Source of the DNA: Mycobacterium yunnanensis
GTDB taxonomy: Bacteria; Actinomycetota; Actinomycetes; Mycobacteriales; Mycobacteriaceae
DNA length: 64,000 bases
Reading direction: 5' to 3'
NCBI RefSeq assembly: GCF_025823185.1
Contig: NZ_JACKVK010000003.1
Span: 62,001 to 126,000, forward strand
In this document: one piece after another, positions 1 to 7,938 of the stretch
Position numbering within the stretch: the stretch's first letter is position 1
How the letters are laid out: each line of letters starts with the position of its first letter
Made by a program: the position numbers and the translations under genes
The notes under the pieces: model-generated
The model's database searches: none
What the model saw: the letters and a program-made list of their open reading frames with translations, nothing else
Told to the model about the DNA's origin: nothing

Positions 1-101
1 GGCCCAGCAGGACCCGATCATTCGGCATGCGCCGATACCCGCTAACCGGTATTGGTGATGGTGGCCAGCAGCGTCGACGTGGAACGTGGTGAGAGGCGAA
101 G

Positions 102-2312
102 GTGGACGACATGAGGGCGACGGGGGACGCAACGATGGTCGTCGGCACGCCGATGAACCGAGTCGAGGGCGTCGAGAAGGTGACCGGCCAGGCGATCTAC
201 ACCGCCGACGTCGTCGTCCCGGGAATCACGTACGCCGTTCTGGTGCAATCGGAGATCCCGCACGGCACCGTGACCGCCGACTCGCTACGGGCGAGCACCG
301 AGCGCGCCCTGGCCGCGCCGGGAGTGCTGCACGTCCTCACGCCGCTGAATAGTCCTGCGCTGCATGCCCCGCCGCGACAGATGAGCGACGACCTCCCGCT
401 GGAGCGTCGCCCGCCGCTGTCCGATCTGACCGTGCAACACGTCGGGCAACACATGGCGCTGGTGGTCGCCGACACCTTGGAGAACGCCACGGCCGCGGCG
501 GCGTCGTTCGAACTGGTCTACGAGAGGGCCCAACCCCAGCTCAGCGCGCGCGACGTGCTCGGCGACGCGGACGGATTCGGGATCGGCGACGGGGCCGTTC
601 GTCACGGGGTCTACCAGCCCGATCACTTCGTCAAGCTCGAGGAGGAGAAGCTGCAGGACAGCCGGGGAGCCGCCGACGAACCGTTGGGCGCCGCAAGGGT
701 TTCGGCCACGTACACCACCCCGCTGAACACGCACTACCCGATCGAACTGTCGGCGACGGTCGCGCAGTGGGACGACGACGTCCTCACCGTCCACGACACG
801 ACCCGCTGGATCACCGGCGAGCGCATGGCACTGGCCGCCTACCTCGGCATCCCTGAGGCCAAGATCCGCATCCTGTCTCCCCTCGTCGGCGGCGCGTTCG
901 GCTCGAAGAGCTTCCTCTGGATGCACGTCGCGCTGTGCGCCGTCGCCGCGCGGGACGTCGGGCGTCCGGTCAAGCTCGTCCTCACCCGCGATCAGATGTT
1001 CTCCTCCACGGGCCACCGCCCACGCACCGAACAGCACCTGTCCCTGGTCGCCGACGACGCCGCGCACATCCTGAGCACCGAGCAGCACACCCTGACCGAG
1101 ACGTCCACCGTCGCGCACTTCTGCGAGCCCGTCGGTCTGTCTGCCCGGTTCCTCTACGACTCGCCACGGCTGGTCGTCTCCCACACCGTCGCCCGAATCA
1201 ACCATCCCACACCGTGTTTCATGCGTGGTCCGGGTGAAGCCCCCGGCCTGTTCGCCCTCGAGGTCGCAATGGACGAGCTGGCCTACGCCTCGAACGTCGA
1301 CCCGATGGAACTTCGGCTGCGCAACGGCACCGACCGCGACCAAGCCAGTGGCAAGCCGTGGTCGGGCAAGCACCTACGCGAGTGCTACCTGCAGGGCGCC
1401 GAGCGCTTCGGGTGGGACGAACGGCCGATGGCCCCGCGGTCGTTGCACCGCGACGGTCTCCGAGTGGGCTGGGGAATGGCCACCGCCACCTACCCCGGTC
1501 GGCGCATGCCGGCGAGCTGCCGCGTCACGACCGACGCCACCGGCAGGGTGCGGTTCGCCTCTGCTACACACGAAGTCGGTACCGGGGTCCGCACGGTGAT
1601 GACCCAGCTCGCCGCCGACGCGGCGGGCCTCGACGTCGACGACGTCGGCTTCGACTCGGGCGACTCGCTGTTCCCCGACGCGCCCTACAGCGGAGCCTCG
1701 CAGACGACGGCCACCGTAGGGTCGGCGGTGTACGAGGCCGCCACGGAGTGGCGACGGCGGTTGGACGACATGGGCGGCCGGCTGGACCGCCTGACCGCCG
1801 GTCAACTCGAGACCCTGACCTTCATCACGACCAGCGAGGGCGCGGCAGAGGGCGGTGCGACATCCCAGTCGTTCGGTGCGCATTTCTGCGAGGTCACCGT
1901 CGACGAGGAGATTGGCCGCGTCTCGGTGACCCGCTGGGTCGCGATGATGGATTGCGGCCGGGTGCTCAACCCCAAGCTGGCGCGCAACCAGGTGATGGGC
2001 GGCATCACCTTTGGGCTCGGCATGGCTCTGCTCGAGCAGGTGCCCTACGACGTCCACACGGCGCAACTCATCGGCGAGTACTACCTGCCCACCCACGCCG
2101 ACCGACCGGAATTCGACATCGGCTTCGTCGACGTGCCCGATTATGGCCTCGACCCGGTCGGGGTGCGGGGGATCGGCGAGATCGGCACCTGCGGTGTGCC
2201 CGCGGCGATCTCGAATGCCATCTTCCACGCCACTGGCAAACGACTGCGCGACTTGCCGATCACCCTGGAGCAGTTGATGACACCGTTCGACGCCGACGGA
2301 GGCACCCCATGA
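102..2312 (+). CDS. Molybdopterin-binding (large) subunit of a xanthine dehydrogenase/aldehyde oxidase-family hydroxylase
   Basis: Catalytic subunit of a molybdenum hydroxylase, binding molybdopterin cytosine dinucleotide and oxidising an aldehyde or N-heterocycle. The 736-residue length suits the PaoC/YagR branch. An aldehyde oxidase/xanthine dehydrogenase hammerhead domain near residues 20-140 is followed by the Mo-binding domains; the C-terminal GVRGIGEIGTCG segment carries the conserved active-site Glu. There is no AYXCSFR loop, so it is not a form I CO dehydrogenase. The GTG start at 102 follows a purine-rich gagaggcgaagg; ATG at 111 is possible. The stop overlaps the next ATG by 4 bases (ATGA), so the three subunits are translationally coupled. 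The Mo subunit comes first, whereas paoABC and many relatives place it last. Substrate unknown. Nothing recognisable lies upstream in bases 1-101. Confidence 0.9.
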   Translation: MDDMRATGDATMVVGTPMNRVEGVEKVTGQAIYTADVVVPGITYAVLVQSEIPHGTVTADSLRASTERALAAPGVLHVLTPLNSPALHAPPRQMSDDLPLERRPPLSDLTVQHVGQHMALVVADTLENATAAAASFELVYERAQPQLSARDVLGDADGFGIGDGAVRHGVYQPDHFVKLEEEKLQDSRGAADEPLGAARVSATYTTPLNTHYPIELSATVAQWDDDVLTVHDTTRWITGERMALAAYLGIPEAKIRILSPLVGGAFGSKSFLWMHVALCAVAARDVGRPVKLVLTRDQMFSSTGHRPRTEQHLSLVADDAAHILSTEQHTLTETSTVAHFCEPVGLSARFLYDSPRLVVSHTVARINHPTPCFMRGPGEAPGLFALEVAMDELAYASNVDPMELRLRNGTDRDQASGKPWSGKHLRECYLQGAERFGWDERPMAPRSLHRDGLRVGWGMATATYPGRRMPASCRVTTDATGRVRFASATHEVGTGVRTVMTQLAADAAGLDVDDVGFDSGDSLFPDAPYSGASQTTATVGSAVYEAATEWRRRLDDMGGRLDRLTAGQLETLTFITTSEGAAEGGATSQSFGAHFCEVTVDEEIGRVSVTRWVAMMDCGRVLNPKLARNQVMGGITFGLGMALLEQVPYDVHTAQLIGEYYLPTHADRPEFDIGFVDVPDYGLDPVGVRGIGEIGTCGVPAAISNAIFHATGKRLRDLPITLEQLMTPFDADGGTP

Positions 2313-2836
2313 GAGACGTCACGCTCACCGTCAACGGGGAGACGCGCACCGTGACCGCCGACGTCAGGTCGACGCTGCTCGACCTGCTCCGGGAGACCTT
2401 GCACCTCACCGGCACCAAGAAGGGTTGCGATCATGGGCTCTGCGGCGCCTGTACCGTCTCGGTCGACGGCGAGCGGGTGGTCAGTTGCCTGACTCTCGCG
2501 GCATCGGTCGACGGCAGCGACGTCCTCACCGTCGAGGGACTCGCCGACGGTGACCGGTTGCATCCGGTTCAGCAGGCGTTCGTCGACTGCGACGGCTTCC
2601 AATGCGGCTTCTGCACCTCGGGGCAGATCTCGTCGGCGCATGCCATGCTGACCGAATACGCCAGGGGCGACCTGTCCACCGCGTCGTTCGAGGCGGGCCG
2701 GGCCGCGGTGTGCCACGGCCCGAAGGCGCTGTCCCACGACGAGATTCGCGAGCGCATGGCAGGCAACATCTGCCGCTGCGGCGCATATGCCAACATCGTC
2801 GACGCCATCGCGGTCGTGGTGGAGGAGACGACGTGA
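2309..2836 (+). CDS. 2Fe-2S subunit of the molybdenum hydroxylase
   Basis: Small electron-transfer subunit (175 aa) carrying two [2Fe-2S] clusters. Plant-type ferredoxin ligands are visible at C40, C45, C48 and C60 (CDHGLCGAC followed by a later Cys); the second, helical cluster uses C99, C102, C155 and C157 (CGFC and CRC). No Tat-type signal precedes the ferredoxin fold, so a cytoplasmic complex is likely, unlike E. coli PaoA, which has a Tat leader. The ATG overlaps the upstream stop by 4 bases, and the stop overlaps the following GTG by 4 bases. It passes electrons between the Mo subunit and the FAD subunit. Confidence 0.92.
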   Translation: MRDVTLTVNGETRTVTADVRSTLLDLLRETLHLTGTKKGCDHGLCGACTVSVDGERVVSCLTLAASVDGSDVLTVEGLADGDRLHPVQQAFVDCDGFQCGFCTSGQISSAHAMLTEYARGDLSTASFEAGRAAVCHGPKALSHDEIRERMAGNICRCGAYANIVDAIAVVVEETT

Positions 2837-3819
2837 AGACCTTCGAGTTCGAACACGCCAGCACCGTCGAAGGCGCCGTCGACCGCGTCGTCGCGACGGG
2901 CGGAAAGTACTACGCCGGCGGGACGAATCTGCTGGACCTGATGAAGGGCGGGGTCGAAGCACCACCGGCGCTCGTCGACGTTAGGCGGCTGGGGCTGCGC
3001 GACGTCACCGCCACCGAATCCGGCGGCGTGCTCATCGGGTCGGGCGTCACCAACAGCGCGCTGGCCAACCACCCCTTGATCCGCACTGGCTATCCGGTGT
3101 TGTCGCAGGCGATCCTCTCGGGTGCGACGACTCAGCTGCGCAACATGGCGACCGTCGGCGGCAATCTCCTGCAGCGGACCCGGTGCCCGTACTTCATGGA
3201 AACCGCCTTCGCGCAGTGCAACAAGCGCAATCCCGGCTCGGGATGCGCGGCCAAGGACGGCTTCAACCGCGAGCATGCTCTCTTCGGAGTCGGCGAGTCC
3301 TGCGTCGCGATCCACCCGTCCGACATGGCGGTCGCGCTGGCCATCCTCGACGCAGTAGTCCACGTGCACGGGCCCGACGGTCGTCGCACGGTGTCGATCA
3401 AGGACTTCTTCCGGCTACCGGGGGACGAGCCGCACCGCGACAACACCCTGCACCCGGCGGAGTTCATCGTCGGCGTCGAGCTCCCGCCTTCGCCGTTCGC
3501 CGAGCATTCCTGGTATCTCAAGGTCCGCGATCGGCACAGCTACGCCTTCGCCTTGGTGTCCGTGGCAGCCGGATTGCGCGTCGAGGACGGCCTCATCAGC
3601 GCCGCCGCGGTGGCATTGGGCGGGGTCGCCCCGATGCCGTGGCGCGTGGCCGACGCCGAGGCCGGGCTGATCGGTCAGCCGCCGACCGACGCCGTCTTCC
3701 GGAGGGCCGCGGAGCGGGTCATGGCGGGGGCTCGACCGTTGAGCCAGAACGGTTTCAAGGTCGACCTCGGCAAGCACTCGGTGGTGCGCGCGCTGTCGAC
3801 GGCCCTGCGGGTCAGCTGA
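2833..3819 (+). CDS. FAD-binding (medium) subunit of the molybdenum hydroxylase, PaoB type
   Basis: FAD subunit, 328 aa, with a PCMH-type FAD-binding domain at about residues 1-220 (AGGTNLLDL and ATVGGNLLQRT are FAD-loop motifs) and a CO dehydrogenase flavoprotein C-terminal domain. It has the insertion typical of PaoB/YagS: TRCPYF, a Cys before NKRNPGSGC, and GESC, giving C118, C129, C138 and C157 as likely ligands of an extra [4Fe-4S] cluster. This places the enzyme in the PaoABC periplasmic-aldehyde-oxidoreductase branch, not the xanthine dehydrogenase branch, although the small subunit lacks a Tat signal. GTG start inside the upstream stop (GTGA). Its 3' end overlaps the convergent lipoprotein gene by 8 bases. 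Confidence 0.9.
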   Translation: MKTFEFEHASTVEGAVDRVVATGGKYYAGGTNLLDLMKGGVEAPPALVDVRRLGLRDVTATESGGVLIGSGVTNSALANHPLIRTGYPVLSQAILSGATTQLRNMATVGGNLLQRTRCPYFMETAFAQCNKRNPGSGCAAKDGFNREHALFGVGESCVAIHPSDMAVALAILDAVVHVHGPDGRRTVSIKDFFRLPGDEPHRDNTLHPAEFIVGVELPPSPFAEHSWYLKVRDRHSYAFALVSVAAGLRVEDGLISAAAVALGGVAPMPWRVADAEAGLIGQPPTDAVFRRAAERVMAGARPLSQNGFKVDLGKHSVVRALSTALRVS

Positions 3820-4069
3820 CGTCGCCGACGGTCTTGTCGCGGTTGGCGTCCTTGGCACAAAATTCGAGCGTGGCCTCGACGCGTGCGGCGACGTCGGACG
3901 TGGAGGCGTTGCGCCCGTTGCGGGCCTTGAGGACGTTCGCGATGGTGGCGCTGCGGGTGTCCTGGCTCATGCCGGTGTAGTCGTGACAGGTGGTCGACTC
4001 GTCGCCGATCCCCGCGCACCCCGCGAGCGCAACGCCGATGGCGGCCAACACCGCGACGGTTCGGTACAT
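3812..4069 (-). CDS. Small putative lipoprotein
   Basis: Protein of 85 aa with a typical lipoprotein signal: a short basic start (MYR), a hydrophobic stretch and the lipobox LAGC with the modified Cys at residue 18. The mature part contains two more Cys (one near TTCHDYTG, one in EFCAKDANRD), which could form a disulfide outside the membrane. I do not recognise a named family; the small helical two-Cys layout resembles mycobacterial HdeA-like or DUF732-like exported proteins, but that is only an impression. Convergent with the hydroxylase operon, with an 8-base overlap at the 3' ends. Confidence 0.7.
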   Translation of the reverse strand: MYRTVAVLAAIGVALAGCAGIGDESTTCHDYTGMSQDTRSATIANVLKARNGRNASTSDVAARVEATLEFCAKDANRDKTVGDVS

Positions 4070-4098
4070 GCCTCGACGCTACGGTACTCAGCCGTGGG

Positions 4099-4791
4099 TC
4101 AGAGGACGACCGAGATCTCGTCACCAAGGTCGTAACCCGGGGCGAGGGGAAGGGTGTCACCGCTCCAGAACTTGCCGGGGTCGAACCAGTTGGTGTCCTT
4201 GTCGGTGGCCAGCAGACCCATCTCCTGATAGGTCACTGCCACGGTCTCCGCGCAGTAGGCGGTCTCCAGCCCGACCTTCTGGCGTCGCTCCCGCTTACGC
4301 CCGGTGATCCGCTGAACCCGGTCGTCGAGGATCGGGATGCCTTTGGTCCAGTCGTGCAGGGTGGGGATCCGGCCGCGGAACCATCGCGCCGTGAGCTTGG
4401 CCGTCGTCGGGAAGGCGGTGCCGTCCATCCGGGCGATCACCCGGAGCAGGTCGTCCTCTTGTCGACGGGTGGCGTACGGGGTCAACTGACGCAACCAGCA
4501 GCGCTGGCCGTAGGTGAGCATCCAGCGCTCGACGGCCTGCCGAAGATCGTTGAGTTGCACGCCGCGGTGGTGCCCGCCGCTCCAGAGGCATTCCAGTTTG
4601 TCGCCGAGTTCGGCGTGCCAGATCAGTGGTGGGAGATCGTCGACGGCGACCGTCATGCCGACGTGGTTGACCGGCGCGTTGGTCATGGTCTGGATGGCGC
4701 GGTCGGGGCCGGACTCGCCGCGGAACAGCCAGATGTCACCGGTGCGCGTCTCGGCCAGCGCGCGGTCGAGCGTCACGGTGTTCGCAGTCAC
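4099..4791 (-). CDS. Permuted NlpC/P60-like (papain-fold) hydrolase
   Basis: Protein of 230 aa without signal peptide or membrane segment. The N-terminal NHVGM motif (His43) and the C-terminal AYCAETVAV motif (Cys180) are arranged as in circularly permuted NlpC/P60 proteins of the YiiX/YaeF type, where the catalytic His precedes the Cys. GDIWLF at residues 18-23 matches the usual start of that fold (GDiil/v.f). Members act as cysteine peptidases, amidases or lipid-processing enzymes; the substrate cannot be told here. A basic insert (RKRERRQK) just before the Cys motif is unusual. Transcribed away from the small membrane-protein gene at 4822. Confidence 0.65.
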   Translation of the reverse strand: MTANTVTLDRALAETRTGDIWLFRGESGPDRAIQTMTNAPVNHVGMTVAVDDLPPLIWHAELGDKLECLWSGGHHRGVQLNDLRQAVERWMLTYGQRCWLRQLTPYATRRQEDDLLRVIARMDGTAFPTTAKLTARWFRGRIPTLHDWTKGIPILDDRVQRITGRKRERRQKVGLETAYCAETVAVTYQEMGLLATDKDTNWFDPGKFWSGDTLPLAPGYDLGDEISVVL

Positions 4792-4821
4792 GATGGCAGC
4801 TTAGGTAATGGCGGGCAGAAT

Positions 4822-4989
4822 ATGGCGATGCGAGGCATCTGGAAGTGGGTCGGGCTGGCCGGTGTCGCCGGGGTGGTGGCGGGTGGCGCGCTGGTTGCAC
4901 GCGACCAGCGCAAGCGACGGGCCTACACCCCCGAGGACATTCGGGCGAAGCTGCACCAGCGCCTGGCGGAGTCCAGCGCCGGCGAGTAG
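4822..4989 (+). CDS. Small single-span membrane protein
   Basis: A 55-aa protein: short basic start (MAMRGIWKW), one hydrophobic glycine/alanine/valine-rich helix (about residues 9-27), then a basic cytoplasmic tail (RDQRKRRAYTPEDIRAKLHQRL). A second ATG lies at 4828. Function unknown. It is divergent from the NlpC/P60-like gene and convergent with the cyclase gene, whose stop lies five bases beyond its own stop. Confidence 0.6.
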   Translation: MAMRGIWKWVGLAGVAGVVAGGALVARDQRKRRAYTPEDIRAKLHQRLAESSAGE

Positions 4990-4994
4990 TCGCC

Positions 4995-5762
4995 TTAGAC
5001 GGCCACCGAGTACAGCCGGTGAGTGCCGTTGAAGCCCTTGAGCTGTGCGTCCCTGCCGTCGTCGACGGTGACGTCGTCGCCGAGGGCGTCGCGGACGGAC
5101 TCGCTGATGAGGATCTCACCGCCCTCGGCGGCCGCGGCCACCCGGGCGGCCATCGCCACGTTGCGGCCGAACAGGTCGTCGCCGCGGCGCACCGACTTGC
5201 CGCTGTGTATGCCAATGCGCACGCGAATCCCGTTGGGCCGCTTGGCCAGCTGACGTTGCAGGTCCATGCTGCACCACACGGCCTGCTCGGGTTGGGCAAA
5301 GGCGATCATGAAGCCGTCGCCCTGGCTCTTGACGACGTAGCCCGAGTGACGCTTGACCAGGCGGCTCACCATCTTGTCGTGACGGTCGATGAGGCGCACC
5401 CAGGCGCGGTCGCCGATGCGCTCGTTGAGGGCCGTCGATCCCTCGATGTCGGAGAACATGATGGCGACCCGACCGTTGGGGGTCAGTCGGGCCAGGTCGG
5501 GGCGTTCGACCTCGGCCCAGTCGGCGAGGTCTTCGATGTTGGATCTGACGGCGGCGCCAAATCCTTCCTTGCGGAGGATGTTTGCGGTCTGCCAGACCGT
5601 CTTGACGGCCTCGCGTCCGCCGGTGAGCAGGTTGGCGCGGGTGTCCAGACGACGGTGCAGCTCGGCGAGTTCCTCGTCCCGCGTCTTGACCCGCCGCCAC
5701 AGGACCGCAACGGCGCAGGCCTCCGCGACGGCCACGGCGAGCAGCAGATAGATCGCGATCAT
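4995..5762 (-). CDS. Membrane-anchored class III adenylate cyclase
   Basis: Class III nucleotidyl cyclase of 255 aa: one N-terminal membrane helix (residues 1-21), a linker with coiled-coil character, and a cyclase homology domain (about 97-255). The catalytic set looks intact: metal-binding Asp105 (FSDIEGS) and Asp149 (QGDGF), purine-binding Lys145, and transition-state residues Asn201 and Arg207 ([11 protein letters not shown]). It should therefore make cAMP as a homodimer. An ATG at 5762 starts the membrane helix; a GTG at 5774 in the same frame (VSVPM) is an alternative, and neither has a clear ribosome-binding site. No receiver or HAMP domain. Confidence 0.88.
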   Translation of the reverse strand: MIAIYLLLAVAVAEACAVAVLWRRVKTRDEELAELHRRLDTRANLLTGGREAVKTVWQTANILRKEGFGAAVRSNIEDLADWAEVERPDLARLTPNGRVAIMFSDIEGSTALNERIGDRAWVRLIDRHDKMVSRLVKRHSGYVVKSQGDGFMIAFAQPEQAVWCSMDLQRQLAKRPNGIRVRIGIHSGKSVRRGDDLFGRNVAMAARVAAAAEGGEILISESVRDALGDDVTVDDGRDAQLKGFNGTHRLYSVAV

Positions 5763-5804
5763 TGGTACTGACACGGGTCGATTATCGGCATGGGGCGTTC
5801 GTGT

Positions 5805-5922
5805 CCGACCGTAGGCCCCATGGCGCTGCGCCCGACCGGGCGGTACGCCACGCCGCCGGCACCACTCTGCGATCGCGGGTCGTCGTCGCCGCACCGACTC
5901 CTGACGCCGACCGTAGGCCCCA
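5805..5922 (+). repeat. Pair of 16-bp direct repeats upstream of the cyclase
   Basis: The sequence CCGACCGTAGGCCCCA occurs at 5805-5820 and again at 5907-5922, 102 bases apart, in the gap between the cyclase start and the HNH stop. No function is evident. Confidence 0.5.
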
Positions 5923-5933
5923 CGGCAACTCCC

Positions 5934-7295
5934 TCAGGCTGCGCTCTCGTCGTCAGGTGCGAGGAGTCGCTCGGGGTGGTGGAGGTAATTCACGCGGGCT
6001 TGGCCCACGTCGAGTTCCGGGGGTGGGATCCACTGCACCACCCCATCCTTGAGCTGCACGGTCCATCCGTTCTCGGCCAGGCGGTTGTCCCCGCCGCAGG
6101 CCAGGGTGACGTCGTCGACGTCGGTCAACCCGTTCTTCGCCCACCCCGTCATGTGATGGACCTGGGTGCCATAGCCGGGGACGGTGCAGCCCGGTTTCGT
6201 GCAGCCGCGGTCGCGGGCGTGCAGCACGATCCGCTGCCCCACTGAGGCCAACCGCTTCGTCCGGCCCAAGTACAGGGCTTCGTTGGAATGCTTGTCGAAC
6301 ACCGCCAGGTAATGGTGGGCGTGGGCGGCCATCCGGATCAGGTCGGCCATCGGCAACAGACTGCCCCCGCCGGTGACCCCGGACCCGGTTCCGGATTCGA
6401 GGTCTTGCAGTGTGGTGGAGACGATGACGGTGACCGGTAACCCGTTGTGCTGACCCAACTCACCAGAGGACAACACGCTTCGACCGATCGCGATCAACGC
6501 ATCGTGGTTGCGTTGGGTCGCCGTGCGGTCGTCAGTGTCGATCTGTTCCTGCGTCGGGGTGCCGGAGGTGCGGGGTTCGTGGTCGGCGGGGTTGCACATC
6601 CCGGGGGCGGCGAATTTGGACAGGATCGGCTCGATCGTCGCGCGGGCTTCAGGGTCCAACAGCCCGGTGAACGGGGTCATCCCGTCGGCCTGTTGCTTTC
6701 CCAGTCGCAGGAACCGCTTGCGGGCCCGTTCGACGTCGTCGGGTTTGGGCCCGTCCTGGTCGATGGCGGTCATGAGTTTCTTGGCCGTGTTGCCCAGTTC
6801 TTCTGGTCCGGTGCCGGACCCGATGTGCACCAACGTCTTCTCCGAGAGTTCCCTAACCTCGGGGTCCACCCAGGTGGGCAGTTTGTCCAGAAAGCCCCGA
6901 ATGACCGACACGTGTTCGGGCCCCAGCACCCCGTCGGCTTGGGCGTCGGCGGTCGGTGCGAGCTTCGGTGGCAGCGGCTGCCCCGTCACGGTCGCGCGTG
7001 GCCCGAGATCTTCTGCCTCGTGGAGCCGCCTCCGGACTTCCTTGTTGGAGATGCGCAACCGTTGGGTCAGCACATCGCCGAGCGATTTGGCGCCCAATTC
7101 GGTTGGCGAGGCTTCGCGGTGCAGCCGGGCGATCACCCGGTGCCCGACGGTGGGGAGTTGCCAGGTGGCGGTCTCCAATTCGCCCAACAACTCGACCAGT
7201 TCGAGGTGGGTGAACTGGTCACAGTCCATCTCGATGAGTTCGGCCACGGCAGCCCGGATCCCCGCGACTGCTGCGGTGACCCGATCCGAACTCAT
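5934..7295 (-). CDS. HNH endonuclease signature protein of the 13E12 repeat family (DUF222-HNH)
   Basis: A 453-aa protein with an N-terminal DUF222 domain (about residues 10-310) and a C-terminal HNH nuclease module (about 340-420): the CTKPGC and VHHMTGWAKNGLT stretches followed by DDVTLACGGDN fit a Cys-pair zinc-supported HNH fold. This is the 13E12 repeat family, present in many copies in mycobacterial genomes; its role is unknown and it is not itself a transposon. ATG 7295 follows a TAGTGT -10 box by six bases, suggesting a leaderless message. The upstream gap holds a palindrome and an 8-bp repeat array. Confidence 0.9.
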   Translation of the reverse strand: MSSDRVTAAVAGIRAAVAELIEMDCDQFTHLELVELLGELETATWQLPTVGHRVIARLHREASPTELGAKSLGDVLTQRLRISNKEVRRRLHEAEDLGPRATVTGQPLPPKLAPTADAQADGVLGPEHVSVIRGFLDKLPTWVDPEVRELSEKTLVHIGSGTGPEELGNTAKKLMTAIDQDGPKPDDVERARKRFLRLGKQQADGMTPFTGLLDPEARATIEPILSKFAAPGMCNPADHEPRTSGTPTQEQIDTDDRTATQRNHDALIAIGRSVLSSGELGQHNGLPVTVIVSTTLQDLESGTGSGVTGGGSLLPMADLIRMAAHAHHYLAVFDKHSNEALYLGRTKRLASVGQRIVLHARDRGCTKPGCTVPGYGTQVHHMTGWAKNGLTDVDDVTLACGGDNRLAENGWTVQLKDGVVQWIPPPELDVGQARVNYLHHPERLLAPDDESAA

Positions 7296-7340
7296 ACCCG
7301 AACACTAGTACGACCCACCGACAGAAAATCCGACGATGTG

Positions 7341-7368
7341 ACTCCTGAAACCCCTGTGACACAGGAGT
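7341..7368. promoter_or_regulatory. Nested palindrome upstream of the HNH gene
   Basis: CCTGTG-A-CACAGG (7353-7365) is a perfect inverted repeat with a one-base centre; an overlapping outer pair ACTCCTG (7341-7347) and CAGGAGT (7362-7368) gives a second possible stem. It lies 46-73 bases upstream of the HNH start codon, so it could be an operator or an RNA hairpin. No bound regulator can be named. Confidence 0.4.
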
Positions 7369-7445
7369 TTTAGAGCTATAGCCAATTCGCTCAGAGGCGG
7401 GCAACAACCCTTGCGACGGGCTGCCGTCCCGCTAAGAATCCTTAT

Positions 7446-7542
7446 CCGTGATGCCGTGATGCCGTGATGCCGTGATGCCGTGATGCCGTGATGCCGTGAT
7501 GCCGTGATGCCGTGATGCCGTGATGCCGTGATGCCGTGATGC
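7446..7542. repeat. 8-bp tandem repeat array (GTGATGCC), about 12 copies
   Basis: Perfect head-to-tail GTGATGCC from 7448 (preceded by CC at 7446-7447) to 7542: eleven full copies plus seven bases of a twelfth, with no interruptions. Such perfect short-unit arrays usually vary in copy number by slippage. It sits in the gap between the HNH gene start (7295) and the end of the frameshifted gene at 7560. Read in any frame an 8-base unit gives an eight-residue periodic peptide, but no ribosome-binding site or protein-like context supports translation. Confidence 0.95.
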
Positions 7543-7559
7543 AAGGGATTCGGCAGTGG

Positions 7560-7933
7560 CTACGCCAACCCCGCCGTCACCGTCGCCAGGTCGAAGTAGT
7601 CCCGCCACGCGGCGATGCGTCCGTCGCGGACCTCGAAGACGCCCATCACGGGAAGTTCGATCCGCGCACCGTTCGTTCGGCGCATGACATCGGTGCGTTC
7701 GTTCATCACGAGATTGCCGTGGGCCACTTGCCGATGAATGATGAAGTCGATGCCCTCCATGCCGTCGAGCATCATGGGAAGGAGATCACGAATCGCCGCC
7801 AGACCCTCGCAGGTGCCATCGGAATGTTGTGGTAGATCGCATCTTCGGTGAAGTAGCTCAGAATGGTCTCGACGTCTGGCGTGACCCACAGGGCGCAGAA
7901 TTCAGCCACCAGCTCGGCAGGATCGGTCGTCAT
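7560..7933 (-). pseudogene. Frameshifted limonene-1,2-epoxide hydrolase/SnoaL-like gene
   Basis: The N-terminal part (start ATG at 7933, MTTDPAELVAEFCALW, then DAIYHNIPM) and the C-terminal part (EGLAAIRDLLPMMLDGMEG to the TAG at 7560) lie in different frames and join near 7825-7830, where relatives read roughly IPM-AP-x-EGLAAIRD. One missing base explains it: the whole span is 374 bases, one short of 125 codons. The fold expected is the NTF2-like barrel of limonene-1,2-epoxide hydrolases. It starts five bases after the stop of the alpha/beta hydrolase gene, so the two probably formed an operon. Either a real inactivating mutation or a sequencing error. Confidence 0.75.
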
Positions 7934-7938
7934 TCGAC

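Noticed and set aside
285..1373. Long minus-strand open frame opposite the Mo-subunit gene.
   Set aside because: High-GC shadow: composition matches the third-position pattern of the plus-strand gene and no motif is visible. Other long opposite-strand frames (for example 12727-14796, 31701-33563, 23895-25985) were rejected for the same reason.
102..3819. Possible CO dehydrogenase (coxLSM).
   Set aside because: No AYXCSFR loop in the large subunit, and the FAD subunit has the PaoB-type cysteine insertion.
5934..7295. HNH gene as a mobile element or homing endonuclease.
   Set aside because: 13E12-type proteins are multi-copy in mycobacteria, but no terminal repeats, target duplication or intron/intein context is seen.
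7367..7379. Thirteen bases GTTTTAGAGCTAT identical to the start of the type II-A (Cas9) CRISPR repeat.
   Set aside because: It occurs once, with no second repeat, spacer or cas gene; it partly falls in a palindrome. Chance match.
7305..7544. Minus-strand open frame coding for a periodic HHGITASR peptide.
   Set aside because: It only reflects the 8-bp repeat array; no ribosome-binding site or protein-like remainder.
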